This document shows, piece by piece, positions 1 through 12,150 of a stretch of 64,000 nucleotides of DNA. Source of the stretch: Pelodera strongyloides (lineage: Eukaryota; Nematoda; Chromadorea; Rhabditida; Rhabditidae); assembly GCA_036852015.1 (NCBI GenBank), contig JAANDG010000300.1, positions 1-64,000 on the forward strand, in the 5' to 3' direction. Position numbers and translations under genes: made by a program. Position 1 is the stretch's first letter; every line of letters starts with the position of its first letter. The notes beneath the pieces were generated by a model. It made no database searches, had not been told where the DNA came from, and worked only from the letters and a program-made list of their open reading frames with translations.

Positions 1-583
1 TTTCCGTTTGTCACAACCGCTTGTTCACATGTTATGTTATGTTATGTTATTTATTTTCTTCGTATACGTCACTCCGCGTTCTCTACGCATAATAATGCGA
101 TTCAACTATTACAATTTGTGTTATTCCGCATTCTTTTCTCAGGCTACAACAACCCAAGTGGCTTTCCCACAAAACGCCATTTGCGGCACTATGTGTCCCA
201 TCGTAGCGTCATCTCCGGGTACCTGCAGCTAGAGGGTTATCCCAATGACTAGCACCCTTTTTTTAACATTATGTGCCCTATTTGTCTTTTACATACCAGA
301 TTATTTATATGTTAATGTAACGTTGGGACACATGCACCTATTACTGGGTAGCCAATTCCTGAATATATACTACGTACAACTACTCCGCATAAACGTTATG
401 TTACGATATCACCGTTTTTTACTTTCATTTACCCCTACGGTTATTTTTAATGGCTTTAGTGGCTTTAGTACTTTCTCTTTTCTTTGATTTTCCATTTACA
501 GTATTATCACCCTTTATCAACTGAAAGAATCGATGCAACTGGAAATAAATTATTATTATTACTCTTATTTTCAGAAAAGTAAC

Positions 584-2339
584 ATTTAGAGAATAATGCT
601 GGTGCATTTGCATAATATCAATTATTTGATCCCACAAAGTGTGTCTTAAATTAATAACTCAACAACTGTGAATTAGTTTCTTTTCTTGAATTGCACGTTT
701 CTAATAAAATATTTTATGACACTTCGTGACGCACCGCGTGGTTATGTTGGAGGTAGCAATTTCCTGCACATGCGCGGACGTTAACCTTCTTTGGTGCGAT
801 TACATTTTCGATTCCAAAATCAGAGGGCTTCATCCACACATCGTACATACAGCAACCTTCGCTCTAAATAAAATCGTCCAATATCTCCACAGCAACTTCC
901 AATTGCTTGTTTCCGTTTTAGCGTTCAACGAATTCACAGTAGTTTTTGAAATTCACCCATTGTTCTTACTAATCATTTTCTATTTTTTTTTTGTTATCTG
1001 GCTTACAATTGATTTAAACCGATTGAGAACAAATTCTAACAAGATGGTAACAGAGTATTGTGAAAGGTGGCCGTGGGTCGTGGTCTGGGGTACCTTGGTT
1101 TCGAGGGAACAGACTGATCTTCTTATGCGAGAGCCCTGTGAGAAAAATCCCAGCTTGAGGAACATTTTATTCTTCTGAAATGTGTTAGCTTCAATATTTT
1201 GGGCCCGTAGTTAGTTTGCCTGGCCTGCATTTCGTTGTGTTCATGTAACAGGAACTCGAACAAGAAGTGTCGCAGGTTTGAATGCAATACATAAAAACAA
1301 TTTACTTAGCCGACCTCGTTATCAGACGGCATGATTACCAAGTTTTCTTCATTGATTAAAGCCTGTATTTTAAGACCTTCGAACGACGGATCTTCACGCC
1401 ACCTAAATTATTATTGTCTGTTGTATGTACTATGCTCTTTCACATATAACTAACATATCAAGTTTGATGAAGGCAGTTTTTTTATAATTGTACTTTTTAT
1501 AATTTCGCACTGATTTTGGCAGAGTACTAATCTCAGATTACCAGTTAATTATGTGATCTACCTCTCAATATCCTTGACTGTTAATTCAATTACGAGATTC
1601 TTTCCCAGGCTGGAGCTGGGCACGTCCATTTCAGTCAGTATGTTGTCTTGCTGCAAAATTTCGTTTCTGAATTTTTTTGTTCTATTTGTACTTGCTTCTA
1701 ATTATGGACGACATTTCAAACAAACATACCTTTCGATCTGTGTGTTGTTCTACGACGGTGAACTTGAATAGCGCGGGAAGGTTGGTGGTCTCGTTTGCTG
1801 TCCGAATGTAGACGTTGAGGCGGGCGGAGGCCAGCTGTAGTTACAATGTGATCATGATATGCGCCAATTTTATGCTTAAATTAGTTTAGATTGAGTCAAC
1901 TTCATGGATACTGTACTCCACATTTCTACACTATTCATGTGCACATTTATGACTCACATGTTTCTCATCAATATCCGACACGTTGAAAAAGACCAAGTTC
2001 GTCTTTATGGATTCAGCGCTCAAGTATTCGTATTCCATCTCTTCATCTTCTATCGTTTCCGCCAATCGTCTCGTTAATATCGGGTTTAACTCGTACGCGG
2101 AAAAGTTATACGCGGGACCGATCCGCGTCTTCATCACTTCGGAGGCCTATGTAAGTTTTGTTACGTACAGCAATAGTTTAGATTATGACGATCTGGCAGT
2201 ATTATAAACCAATGGGTTGATCAAACAAATATATTCAAGCCACCTTTGCACTTCTGTGTTTCACAACTTCCGCATAGTCATTTTCGGAGAGGGCTGTAGC
2301 CGCAACGAATAATGCAGACAGTACCAACAACGCACGCAT
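584..2339 (-). CDS. TGF-beta superfamily ligand precursor (3' end not found)
   Basis: Secreted growth-factor precursor. Exons read on minus: 2244-2339, 1958-2146, 1730-1834, 1562-1650, 1315-1402, 1094-1135, 721-863, 584-644; all phases join. It starts MRALLVLSALFVAA, a signal peptide. The prodomain shows the typical ARLNVYIR strand and an AG|G-split RWREDPSFEGL block. A furin-type site RIRR (residues 192-195) precedes SVCSLETK, then GCC, a WMKPSDFG strand, NVIAPKK (compare WIIAPKG) and RACAGNC (compare YCAGEC), i.e. the first cystine-knot cysteines. The exon at 584-644 gives a helix-like LWDQIIDIMQMHQ segment. The last CCxP and CxC part was not found, so the gene probably continues beyond position 1 or has an exon I missed. 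The mature domain is divergent (GNVIAPKK lacks W before I), so I cannot assign it to the BMP, activin or dbl-1 type. The donor at 720 is weak. Confidence 0.62.
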
Positions 2340-3801
2340 AACGGGTATGGAGTGAGGTACGCTGAGAGGCCTTGGTAAGTTGTTGACTCTGGAATAAAAC
2401 AACATGTTGATAAGGTGAATCAGCAATCAAACGATCGGATCTGGTTCTGATGGTTAGTGTCCTATTTATAAAGACAATCTATTAAAAATGAGACAATGTG
2501 AAAAGCAGAGGTAGTGAAATGCAGAGAGAGAAATGGAGATAAAGGGAGAACAATATTGTTGGAATGGTCTAGCGGAATAACTGTGCGGCGAAGCACATAG
2601 TAGCAACAACTGCTACATGAAGCCTTTAGGCTGTCACATAAAAGGGCCGGAGGGGGCGTGGTTCTTTTTTACGTGTTCCTTTAGTGGAATGCCCCATCTA
2701 TAGGAAAGGCAGTCGAGAGTTCAAAAATACAACACTGTGCAGTCAGAAGAGACGTAGGCATCTTCTAGCGTACCGACGTCTATCGTAGGCCATTTACGGT
2801 CCAGGCTGATTGGCAAACTTGGTATTTGGATTCTATCGAAGTAACACAAAAAAGCGTGCACAGACCCAGTGTCCATAACTGAATTGAGAGTAGATAAATT
2901 CACAGACGTATTATTTCTGTGACATATATAAGAGTGAAGGAGGCAATCCAACTAGCTACAACACGGGTTTTGGCATGGGATGTCAGAGAATATGAGGTTT
3001 CCCAGACACAATTCAGAAAGAAGACTGTACATTAGAAAAGATAAAATATCGGGTGAAAAGCGAAAAAGGAGGGGGTCGGATGGAACTCAAACTATGTTAG
3101 CGATATTGCGATATTAAAGGAAACACGACAATATCACAAGGTCTATATTGGTGCGGTGTAGGTATGCTAGGCCAACACGATAACTTTTGTTGTTCATATT
3201 TGCCACAGAATTTTTTACAATAACTAAAAAAAAGAGCCAAATTATTGAACCAAAAAGAGCTAACTCGCTTAATGATCGAGCTCCAATTTACCAGTTTCTT
3301 TGAAAACATATATTGCTGCTGAAGTGAACAATTTTCAGGTTATGACGCTCAATATTTATCCCACCACCAAACTCAACTACATACATAGTGAATAACTGGG
3401 CGAAACTGGCGCCCAAGAGCCGCCATCATGAGCCGCTGGTCACACATTTACAGGTACATTTTTAATCAATGTATTCGCAAGTAAGAAAAAGTTTTTGATC
3501 ACGACAATGTGTTGCACGGATATTTAATAATTCAAATCAATAACCAAAATTTTCAATTCAACATGAAGGATTATTCCATCATTCGACGAGGTATTCAACT
3601 TTTTTTGTGCTGCAATAGGAACATTGATGCTCCTACTTTGTGTTTTTTTTTGTTAATTTAAATAACACTTTAAATCGATGTGTGTAAAAGAACGCCAAAT
3701 TCCTAGGCCCAACGGCAAAAAAAGGTTTTATCTAGCTATACAAATCAAGGCCTACCTTATGGATATGTATGAACAATAGTGATTAGAGTTCCGTAATGCC
3801 T

Positions 3802-3837
<36 letters not shown>

Positions 3838-4709
3838 GTCTCTCTCTCTCTGTGTCTCCTTCTGTCGCGAAATCTAAAGTGGAAACGATCTGAAAAACTC
3901 TCTCAATTAAATTAGCACTGACGACGGCTTACCATTTGCAGTGACTCGCCATCTTTGTTTTTTTTTTGTAAAATTGGCAAAATTATCGTCTTTACTCATG
4001 GCACATATTCCGCGCGCACTTATTATTAACACACTTTGCCTACTCACTATATTTGATATGCTTTAAAAATCGATTTGATTGTCGGTGATTCAGTGATACA
4101 TATTTTTACTGTACAATGTGATTGGCAGACGAGCGCAATTTTTGAGAGAAAAGTTGAAGATAAATCATTTCCTATCACCGGTGATAATGATGGACTAACA
4201 CAGGAATGTTTCTCTGCGCAGTAAAAGAGTAGCGAGTGAACACTTTGCTTGCTTCAATTCACATGAAATTGCATTGATGCGTTAGCAATCTTCTACATTT
4301 TCCAGCCAGCTTAGTGATTTATTAGTACTGTGCTAATTTATTGAAACGCGGCAACAGCTCCAATTCAACCCGTGGCCTATTGTCTATGGTTTTATTTTTA
4401 TTTGTTTAAGCTAAGGAAGTCAGTAGCAGTAGTGTACATAAAATATATTATTTCATCGAAACTTTTGTATATTTGACCAACATCTTTTTAGTTTTTTTTT
4501 TCTTATTATTTAACGAAAATCATTGCATCATTTCTATCTTTAGTCAAACGTGTTTTAATAACGTTGTCCAAGAAGCCCTTGTCGCAAGGGACAGTGTAGA
4601 AAACTTAATTGTAAGTACAATAAGCATACGTTATAAACAAAATCAATCACGGGGCCTTAAACTTACCATTTTTACCATTTTCTCACGTTAAACATTCCCA
4701 AATTCAGGT
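2340..4709. other. Intergenic, no gene seen
   Basis: The stretch lies between the divergently transcribed TGF-beta ligand and the Cys-loop receptor gene. It contains a (CT)n microsatellite but no exon with credible splice sites and conserved sequence. It should hold both promoters; I see no clear core motif. Confidence 0.5.
3804..3858. repeat. (CT)n microsatellite
   Basis: Near-perfect CT dinucleotide run with two TGTC interruptions. Confidence 0.9.
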
Positions 4710-7700
4710 ATGTGTCGTACGAACCTACTTCTGCTATTATTATTATTCGGCCATGCTCAAAGTGACTGCACAAAGGACTCGCTTGTCTTAAGTTCATTAA
4801 TTGACACTGGAGCAGGGCAATCCAGACCTGGTATGAATATTTTATAATACGGCGGATGTTTTGCATGGCATGAAAACCGGGTATTCGCATTGACTAGCAG
4901 AAATTGTTGGTGAATTGCATATATTTGGAAATGTGTATTCCAACTAGCTGAAACGGGGTTTTCTGCAGATGCCTCGCCGCTCACCGTGGAGATTGGTTTT
5001 TCAATTCAAAAGTTAAATGTCGTTCCGCATGCGAACTCCCTCCACTTGGATGGAATAATAACCAGAAAGTGGAAGGTCAGTGAGAATATGCTCGAATTCG
5101 TCTAGAGACTCCCTCCAATTCGTGTGTCTGCATTAAAAATAGCGCAAGGACCGAATACTGTGCCGAGTACATTCAAACACAATTTCTACTTCAAATAAAT
5201 ATGTGCTGTTGATAAACGTGAGGCCCTTTGGCTAGAAGGTCCTTTGGCATTTGGCATCATAAGGGACAGGAGAATAATTTACTCACTCACAAGTCAGGAA
5301 TAGAGCATAAATAATTCAGTGGAAAATTTCAAGAATACGATTTTTTCACAGGGTGGTACGAGGGGTTAATGAGGGGCGAGCAGTAGACGGACAGCATATC
5401 AGTTATTGGAGCCGCATCAAATGGTTAACACATATATGAAAATCATTTTAGGATGAGTCTCTTTATTTCACGCATTTAAATCCGTGCAGGCAACACATTT
5501 CATTAACTCGCTCGGAGCTCGGCAACATGTGGACGCCAGAGATTTCCTTCGTCAACAGGTATATGGTACTCCCAGTTCAATCACCCTCTGGTTATATTTA
5601 AAAAAAAATGTTTCCCCGATATCTAGACGCTATTACTCGTATAGTACTCGTCTATGACACCTGGACAGCATTGGAGCGTTCGACTGGTCGACTACAGTCT
5701 TAGAGCGCTTATGCATGGTTCCACTTGAGTTTGCATAGCTTATTTTATTGAATACAGCAAGAATCCAAGTACAAGTTTCCACATCAATGTATTGCTGGCT
5801 CTACAGCAACGTACGTTCTTTTTCAGTGAATCAATCATCAAGCATCCTCACAGTGTTGTCGTCGAGATTTATGACAATGGCACTGTGATTCATACACAGA
5901 GGTTCGCTTCTTACTTGTTACGTTTTCTTTTTATGGAAGCCCAGAAATGTTCCCAAAGACCAAAATAATTCCTCATTTCGATTTAACAAAACACTTCGGG
6001 GGAACACCTCATGATAGCACGTTTTCTCGGAACTCCAAAAACGAGAAAATTTCCGTATTGACCGGAAAAGTGCGAATGGGTGAAGTCTGCAATATATTTT
6101 GGTGTTGATCGTTGTGTTATATTGCAAAATGATTTAATTTATATAGTGTTGTGTCAGTTGTATGAATAATAAGTATCTTTATAACATAAAGTAAATATGC
6201 AAAAATGTTTTTATTTATTAACTAATACGTCCAAAAACTGTCTTAGTTCCATTTTTGTAGTCGAATTTGGATATATTGTGTGGTTGTATATAACTAGTGA
6301 CAAGATAGTGTGTACCGTATCCCAAACTTGCTGATTCTCTTTCCCTCTTTCGATCACCTCAATTTGCAGAATCGAGGAGAATATTGCTTGTGCAACTGAT
6401 TTGTTCGCCTTCCCTTGGGGCAATACATCGTGCAGTATGATCTGGCGAAGTGAGAAACATGACACCGAAAGACTTCGTCTGGACTGGAATGCTGACGTGG
6501 GACAACAGCCGAACGTGACCGATGAATCGGTAGTCAATGCGATAGACCTTGCGCTACCGTTACTACAAACGTAGTTCACAAAAAAACATGGCATTTTCAT
6601 CTAGGATCACAGAACAAGCATTGCTGTGATAATTACCTGGAATCTAGAGTCATCCGTTATATAATCATAAGGAGTAAAAGGAAAAAAAATCATTATTATT
6701 TTTCCATCTCACTTAACTTTTCGCTTTTATGTTTCAGCGCATCCCCTGTCATTATATGTAAAAAATAATAATAATAAAAACGTGCTGCGGCTAATTTGGC
6801 CTTGTTAGGCTTGGGTGCGACTAATAGGTACTGTAAACAGAATTTTCACGTGCCTTGCAAGAATATACACACAATAAGATGTTTTCAGATCGGTGACTAT
6901 GTTCTGCGAATGGTGTCCTTCAATCATCGCCTGCACGAGCGAGGAGAGAGGACGTATGACGAACTATCCTTGACGTTCTATTTTAAGGTTGATACTTACT
7001 TCTACTTAGCCTTATGATTTACCATAAACAGTTTATCAAGAAAGGAGTTAACACAAATGAGTTAACACATCATTTTAGCGCGCCGCCAACAAAACTGTGA
7101 TGTTATTCTTCATTCCCTCGATGATGTTTATGATGCTCAGGTTCGTTTTTTCTTCACAAAGTTGAGATAATTCTGCTCGCAATATTCTAAACGTGCGCTA
7201 AGTCTCCTGATGTAGTAGTGCTCATGCAAAGGCCACTTATTCGGTTCCTGTCCCAGGTTGTCAACCAAAGGTGTAAAAATTTGAAACCCATCTGGGTAAC
7301 TCCGGCGGAGTAAAATCAACTTCTAGAGTCGGAGTTGCTGCCTTGCACCGCAAGACTCCCCTGAACCGTTTCCATATGATTCAGTTTATGTAATGGGGAT
7401 TATTTTTTACCGCTACATCCTTATATTCTTTTAAACTTATTGGTAAGCCCGGAAGATGAGATATTCAAAAAGCTGGTAAAGGGAGAAAAAGGCCTGTTAG
7501 TACATGGTAGGTGTGATGTTAAGGGCCATGTCTTTTGCAAATGGAATAAACTACAACTCTTACAGCTGGTGGTCGTTACTTCTTGGGCCAATGGCAATAA
7601 CCCGATCTCTGATAGTCATTGGCTCTTTTATTCTGTTAATAATGCACTACTATGTTAATATGGCGGGGCTGCCAAACACGACGGGCATCACATCACTCGG

Positions 7701-8905
7701 TTTGCATTTTCGTAATTGTTTCACGATGTTTTATAAGTTTCCAGTTCTAATATCCGGACAGATTTAAATGACGACTCACTCTGAATGAAAATGGATGAAC
7801 ATGCAGTGCATTTCCGAACAAATAAGATATTTATTCACAACATGTTTTCATAGATAATTTTATTTTTCTTGGAAGGACTTTAAGATGAAACGCTGATTCA
7901 CAGAAAGAACCAATATATATGTCTTATTTGTTTTCAGACGACTTAAATGAGCAAAGACTGCTCACTCGAAACATGACATGTTTATTTCAGATGTCTGGAA
8001 GCTATTCTCTTTAACTTTTGTTTTCGTCACATTTGTTGAGCTGGTGTGTGTGACATGCATGGCCTCCGCTGGAAGGTTACTTTATCTCACTACACATAAT
8101 GTTTAGTGCATCCTCGATTTTTTTGTATTACGAGAAGTGAAGATTTATGCCCTTCATTTCGGAATGTTAGTTTCCCAGCCGTATATATCAATTGGTGACA
8201 CGAAAAATACAAGTGATATATCGAGAAGTAGTACTGTAGTGTTATTTTACGCTACTTCAGATCAAGACGTTACACATCCTGCGCAGGAAAATCTCATAAG
8301 GGAAAGTATGAGATGGAGCCAGTTTACGAAGAACTGAACGACCTAAGACAGAGAAAGACCAGGTGCAAAACTAAGTTATGAAAATATGAAAAACATAGTG
8401 TCGTTCAATTTTCTACTACATAATACTCTGTGTATAGAACGAACTGTTGGAAACACAAACCTTTAATTCTCAACGTTTCTTTTTCCAGATTATACAAACA
8501 AAATGTAAGTCTTGCAAAACCGCAAGTGGTGGCGCACACAATCACGGGATCAACCACAATAATAATTGAACAAATTAATATTCCCAAAGCAAGTAAAGTC
8601 GCAAAGATAATGGGTCAGAAAACGGTGTTAAACCTATTATGTCTACGTAGAGCAATCCTTATCCTACTCATATAAGCAGGGAAAACCGTTATTCACCCGA
8701 AAACGTAATTGCATAATCATTTGTTTTCAGGAGAACATGCCGCTGCTGCCGTTATGCGGCGCTCTTCCTCGATTTTATTACTTTTGTCCTATTAGGACTC
8801 GCACTTCTTCTAGTTTTGTTCATCTTTTACACCAGAGGACCTCAGTTGGTGAGGCATGTCAACGGGTTTAGAATGGAACATTTTCAGATTCCTATTGACT
8901 TTTAA
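4710..8905 (+). CDS. Cys-loop ligand-gated ion channel subunit
   Basis: Pentameric neurotransmitter-gated channel subunit at the plasma membrane. Eleven exons join in phase: 4710-4830, 4969-5075, 5452-5558, 5827-5901, 6370-6529, 6889-6987, 7079-7140, 7566-7699, 7991-8075, 8261-8362, 8731-8905, giving 408 residues, a normal family length. It opens MCRTNLLLLLLLFGHAQS (signal peptide). Loop A is MWTPEISFVN. The Cys-loop runs from C144 to C158 with exactly 13 residues between (ATDLFAFPWGNTS). Four membrane helices follow: TM1 VMLFFIPSMMFMML, TM2 ITRSLIVIGSFILLIM, TM3 after LDVWKLFSLTFVFV, and TM4 FITFVLLGLALLLVLF near the C-terminus. Loop C (about residues 201-215) has no vicinal cysteines and TM2 is not preceded by PAR, so it is neither a classical nicotinic alpha nor a typical GABA/glycine/GluCl subunit. 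It probably belongs to a divergent nematode LGC group. The ATG sits two bases after an AG, compatible with trans-splicing. Confidence 0.88.
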
Positions 8906-11900
8906 CATGTAATATAAGTTTCGTTGATAAATAAATTTGTTACTTAGAGCCCCAAATATCATCAGCACAATACAGTCGTTCAAAAAAAAAAACGAAAGTT
9001 CCAACGTAAGTAGTGATAAGAAAATGAAAACTTTAGCCTTTCACGTTCACAAACGCTCCATTTCTTTCATTCCGATTTTAAGGATGTATATGTGAATATT
9101 TTATGAGCCTTTATTGCGATTTTACAAAACCTTGAAATAATCATTATCATAAACTATTGTCCACAACATTGTATTTACCTAAACTTAAGTCCACGATTAA
9201 CAAATAACGTTAATTTTGGATTTGCTCATAAGCCGCAGAATTATGGCTGCTGCTGGAATGTTGTGGAAAAAAAGCGCAATTCACTAACAAATGTTGTACA
9301 AGTTTCGGATTTTCGGACACGGATTACAAGAGAGGAAACAGATACAATAGAGTCATGATTTTCGGAGCAATTGAAGGCTCATATGGCGGTTTCCCCAACA
9401 TTTACGTGAAAAACATCATGAGGATATTAATGTTAGATATATAAATACCTAGTGTATGTTAGGTAGTAGAAGATACTCAATGTTAGAAATAAGGATACCT
9501 AAGAATGCTCATGACGAAACGTTTGAAGAAAGGAGATAGCGCTGAGAACCAGTGGATTGCGCGCCGCAACTGGGATACAAAATGCCGTCATCGAATTGGG
9601 AAACAGTGTTTCCCGTTATGGTTCCATTTTTGAGCGGGGCTCTCTTTTTACGCATTGAATAACAACCCTTTCCGCAAGAAATCGGCAACCTTTGGGTGTT
9701 GTTTCCCGTTCCGAAACGGGAAATACAGAAAGCCAAGATATTGCGGCGTGCAACACTTGGGTTCTCGTTGAGCTTGTGATGTCTTTACTTTGTTAATACT
9801 AACTTCTGCGTGCGGTCTTACTTGTTTGTTTGTTAATAAATATTTATATATTAAATGTCTGAAACATATTGCAATTAATTACTTGTTCTCTAGCTTCACT
9901 AAAAAATTACCAAGCGATTTTACAAAATACACAATACAAAGCGATTTTACAAAAAAAATAGCATGAATAAATTAACATGTGACCATGATGATGAAATAGT
10001 ATGCGTCTTTTCATCGAGTCTTTAGTGCGGTTCTTGAAAGTTGATATGTCTTTATATAGGGCCATGACAACCGAGGGCATAACTCGAAAAAGAGATGGAA
10101 GGAAAATATGAGATGCGGGGAGCTGCGCGACTTATTGCTCACTTATAATATAATAATAACTTACTGGAAATGATACATTGCCTGACAACAGTCACTCTAT
10201 CAATACGAAAGACTTGGGTAATCTACTTTTTTGTTCTCACAATGCGCTTAGGAACATTTAACAAATGGGCTTCACCGTCATTGTGTGCTATTTATGTTTT
10301 ATCTACTTTGATCTTTTTTCCTTTAAATTTGCCTTCATACTCAACGCTCATTTTTTGTCCGAGATCGAATTCTTATACGCTTTGCATGCGGAACCAAACG
10401 CAGCTTGCTGTGTGCAATTTGTTTTCGACGACTTTCAATTCCACCGGATGGCGAATCCAAGCTGGAAAATGAAAAATGTCGAAAAAAATATGGAAAAAAA
10501 TATTTGTTTCCGAGGAAACGTCCTGCCAAGCCGTCAAATTTGCATCTAATTTAGTGCTCGGGAAGGTAGTGACTGCGCAGGGTAGACAATTCTCCCAACT
10601 TTTCTAGCTAAACTTCCGGGATTATCCTACTGATTATAACAGAAAACCAAAAATAACTTCACTACTGTATTAAGTGGCCCGGCCTTTGGAGCGCAATATT
10701 TTACGAAACAACGTTGTTCGTTTCGAGGCATGTCATGCTAAGCACAATAACCACTCCGAAATATTTCGTCCTACGCTATCTTATGAACAAATTTCAGCCA
10801 ATACTACTTAAACGATCAGTAAACAGTTGCAATTATTCATTATGTCGGCAACTTATTATTTTCACGGGGATACTAAGAAACTATGTATGTATATACACTT
10901 TGCATTGCACCACATTCTTCTACTAGAAATTCCCTTTAAAAAAAAATAGAATACCATTTGTGGAGCGGTCCCTGCGGGCTCCAACGTCATTTGCATTTTC
11001 TGTCTAAGTCTCTCTACTAACTACTCGAATTTCGTCTCTCTAGTTCCTTTCAATTAATTATGTGTCGTAATTAGGCAGTGATGGCTCTAAACAGACGAAA
11101 CTAAAAGGGACTCCAAATTGGTTTCTCATCCCATGAGACAATTCCGTTTAGTAGGGGCAATCCTACCGCTTACCCTATGTTTATTATTTTCACTTTGTTT
11201 TATTTATATCCTTCCAATCGCACGTTAAAAGTCGACATTTTTACTGCTTTTCCTCATTTCTATTTATTTTGCTTTTACCTAAAAAAATTCCTGTGCACGT
11301 ACACCGTCGGAACTCAGATTAGGTTCGCATTGTGCTGGAATAGAGGACTCAGAGATGAGCATAATCCCAGGTCATTTTCGAGCACTTGATGTGCCTCTGG
11401 AAAATTTCTGGTCAGTGCTCGCTCGGGATTGTTGGAATCTGAAACCACTTGGGACTTCTTCTTGGCTGAATGCACCCCCGCACACATGAAGTCATGAGCT
11501 GTGCAGGCACAAGTCGTTGGATCCTTGGGACCATGAGAGTTTCATTTACTTCTCATTCTTAATGTGTTAGTAAAGTATCCTGCTTCATTCATAGGTGTTT
11601 AGTTGAGTTTTCCTACATTAAGTACACTCACATGGAATGTCCAGTCTAAAATATGAATGGCAGTAGATGTTCTATATGTCAGTGTCACCGTTTGGTAATC
11701 TCAGAATGCGAAGCGGAACGATGTTCAATGCCTTTGACCCTGCTCATGATATTTCACGCTCTTCTCTTCATATTCACCACGCTTTGAGTCATACCTCCTT
11801 AGGCTTAACGTTTCGGGTAAAACAAATGTGTCCACCTATTATAGCTTAGAATGCATTTTCAGAGAAGCTCACTTGTTGTTATTGCACCCGTCTTCTAGCT

Positions 11901-12150
11901 ATCACGGTTGAATAACGAGAGTGGAATAATTGCGTTCCTCAGCCGAATCAACGCTCCTCTTTTCACGAAACTTATATTTTGGGAACCCAACAACTTTTGA
12001 GATTGTAATATTTTGTTTGTTTGTTATGGAATGCTTCTTATGTTTTTTATGTGTTTACTGTGTCACTATCTATATTTTCACAAATATTGATTATCGATTT
12101 TACTTTTGTAAAAAGCGCTGGTCCTCATCCTGGGAATGCCATTTTTTCAG
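8906..12150. other. Intergenic, no gene seen
   Basis: No exon could be supported. ORFs of 60-100 codons here (e.g. 10170-10472) have no acceptor/donor framing or family motifs. One inverted-repeat element lies at 9544-9766. Confidence 0.45.
9544..9766. mobile_element. Small inverted-repeat element (MITE-like)
   Basis: The left end GAGAACCAGTGGATTGCGCG is matched imperfectly, in inverted orientation, by the right end near 9738-9766 (TTGCGGCGTGCAACACTTGG followed by GTTCTC). Internal GGGAAA/TTTCCC hairpins add to the foldback. No coding capacity and no clear target-site duplication. Confidence 0.45.

Noticed and set aside
726..1178. 150-codon plus-strand ORF
   Set aside because: Antisense to the TGF-beta ligand exons, with no motif of its own.
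6211..6600. 129-codon minus-strand ORF
   Set aside because: Antisense shadow of the Cys-loop exon 6370-6529; the plus-strand frame carries the diagnostic motif.
8489..8504. Micro-exon in the Cys-loop receptor gene
   Set aside because: Including it breaks the frame; joining 8362 directly to 8731 restores TM4 in phase.
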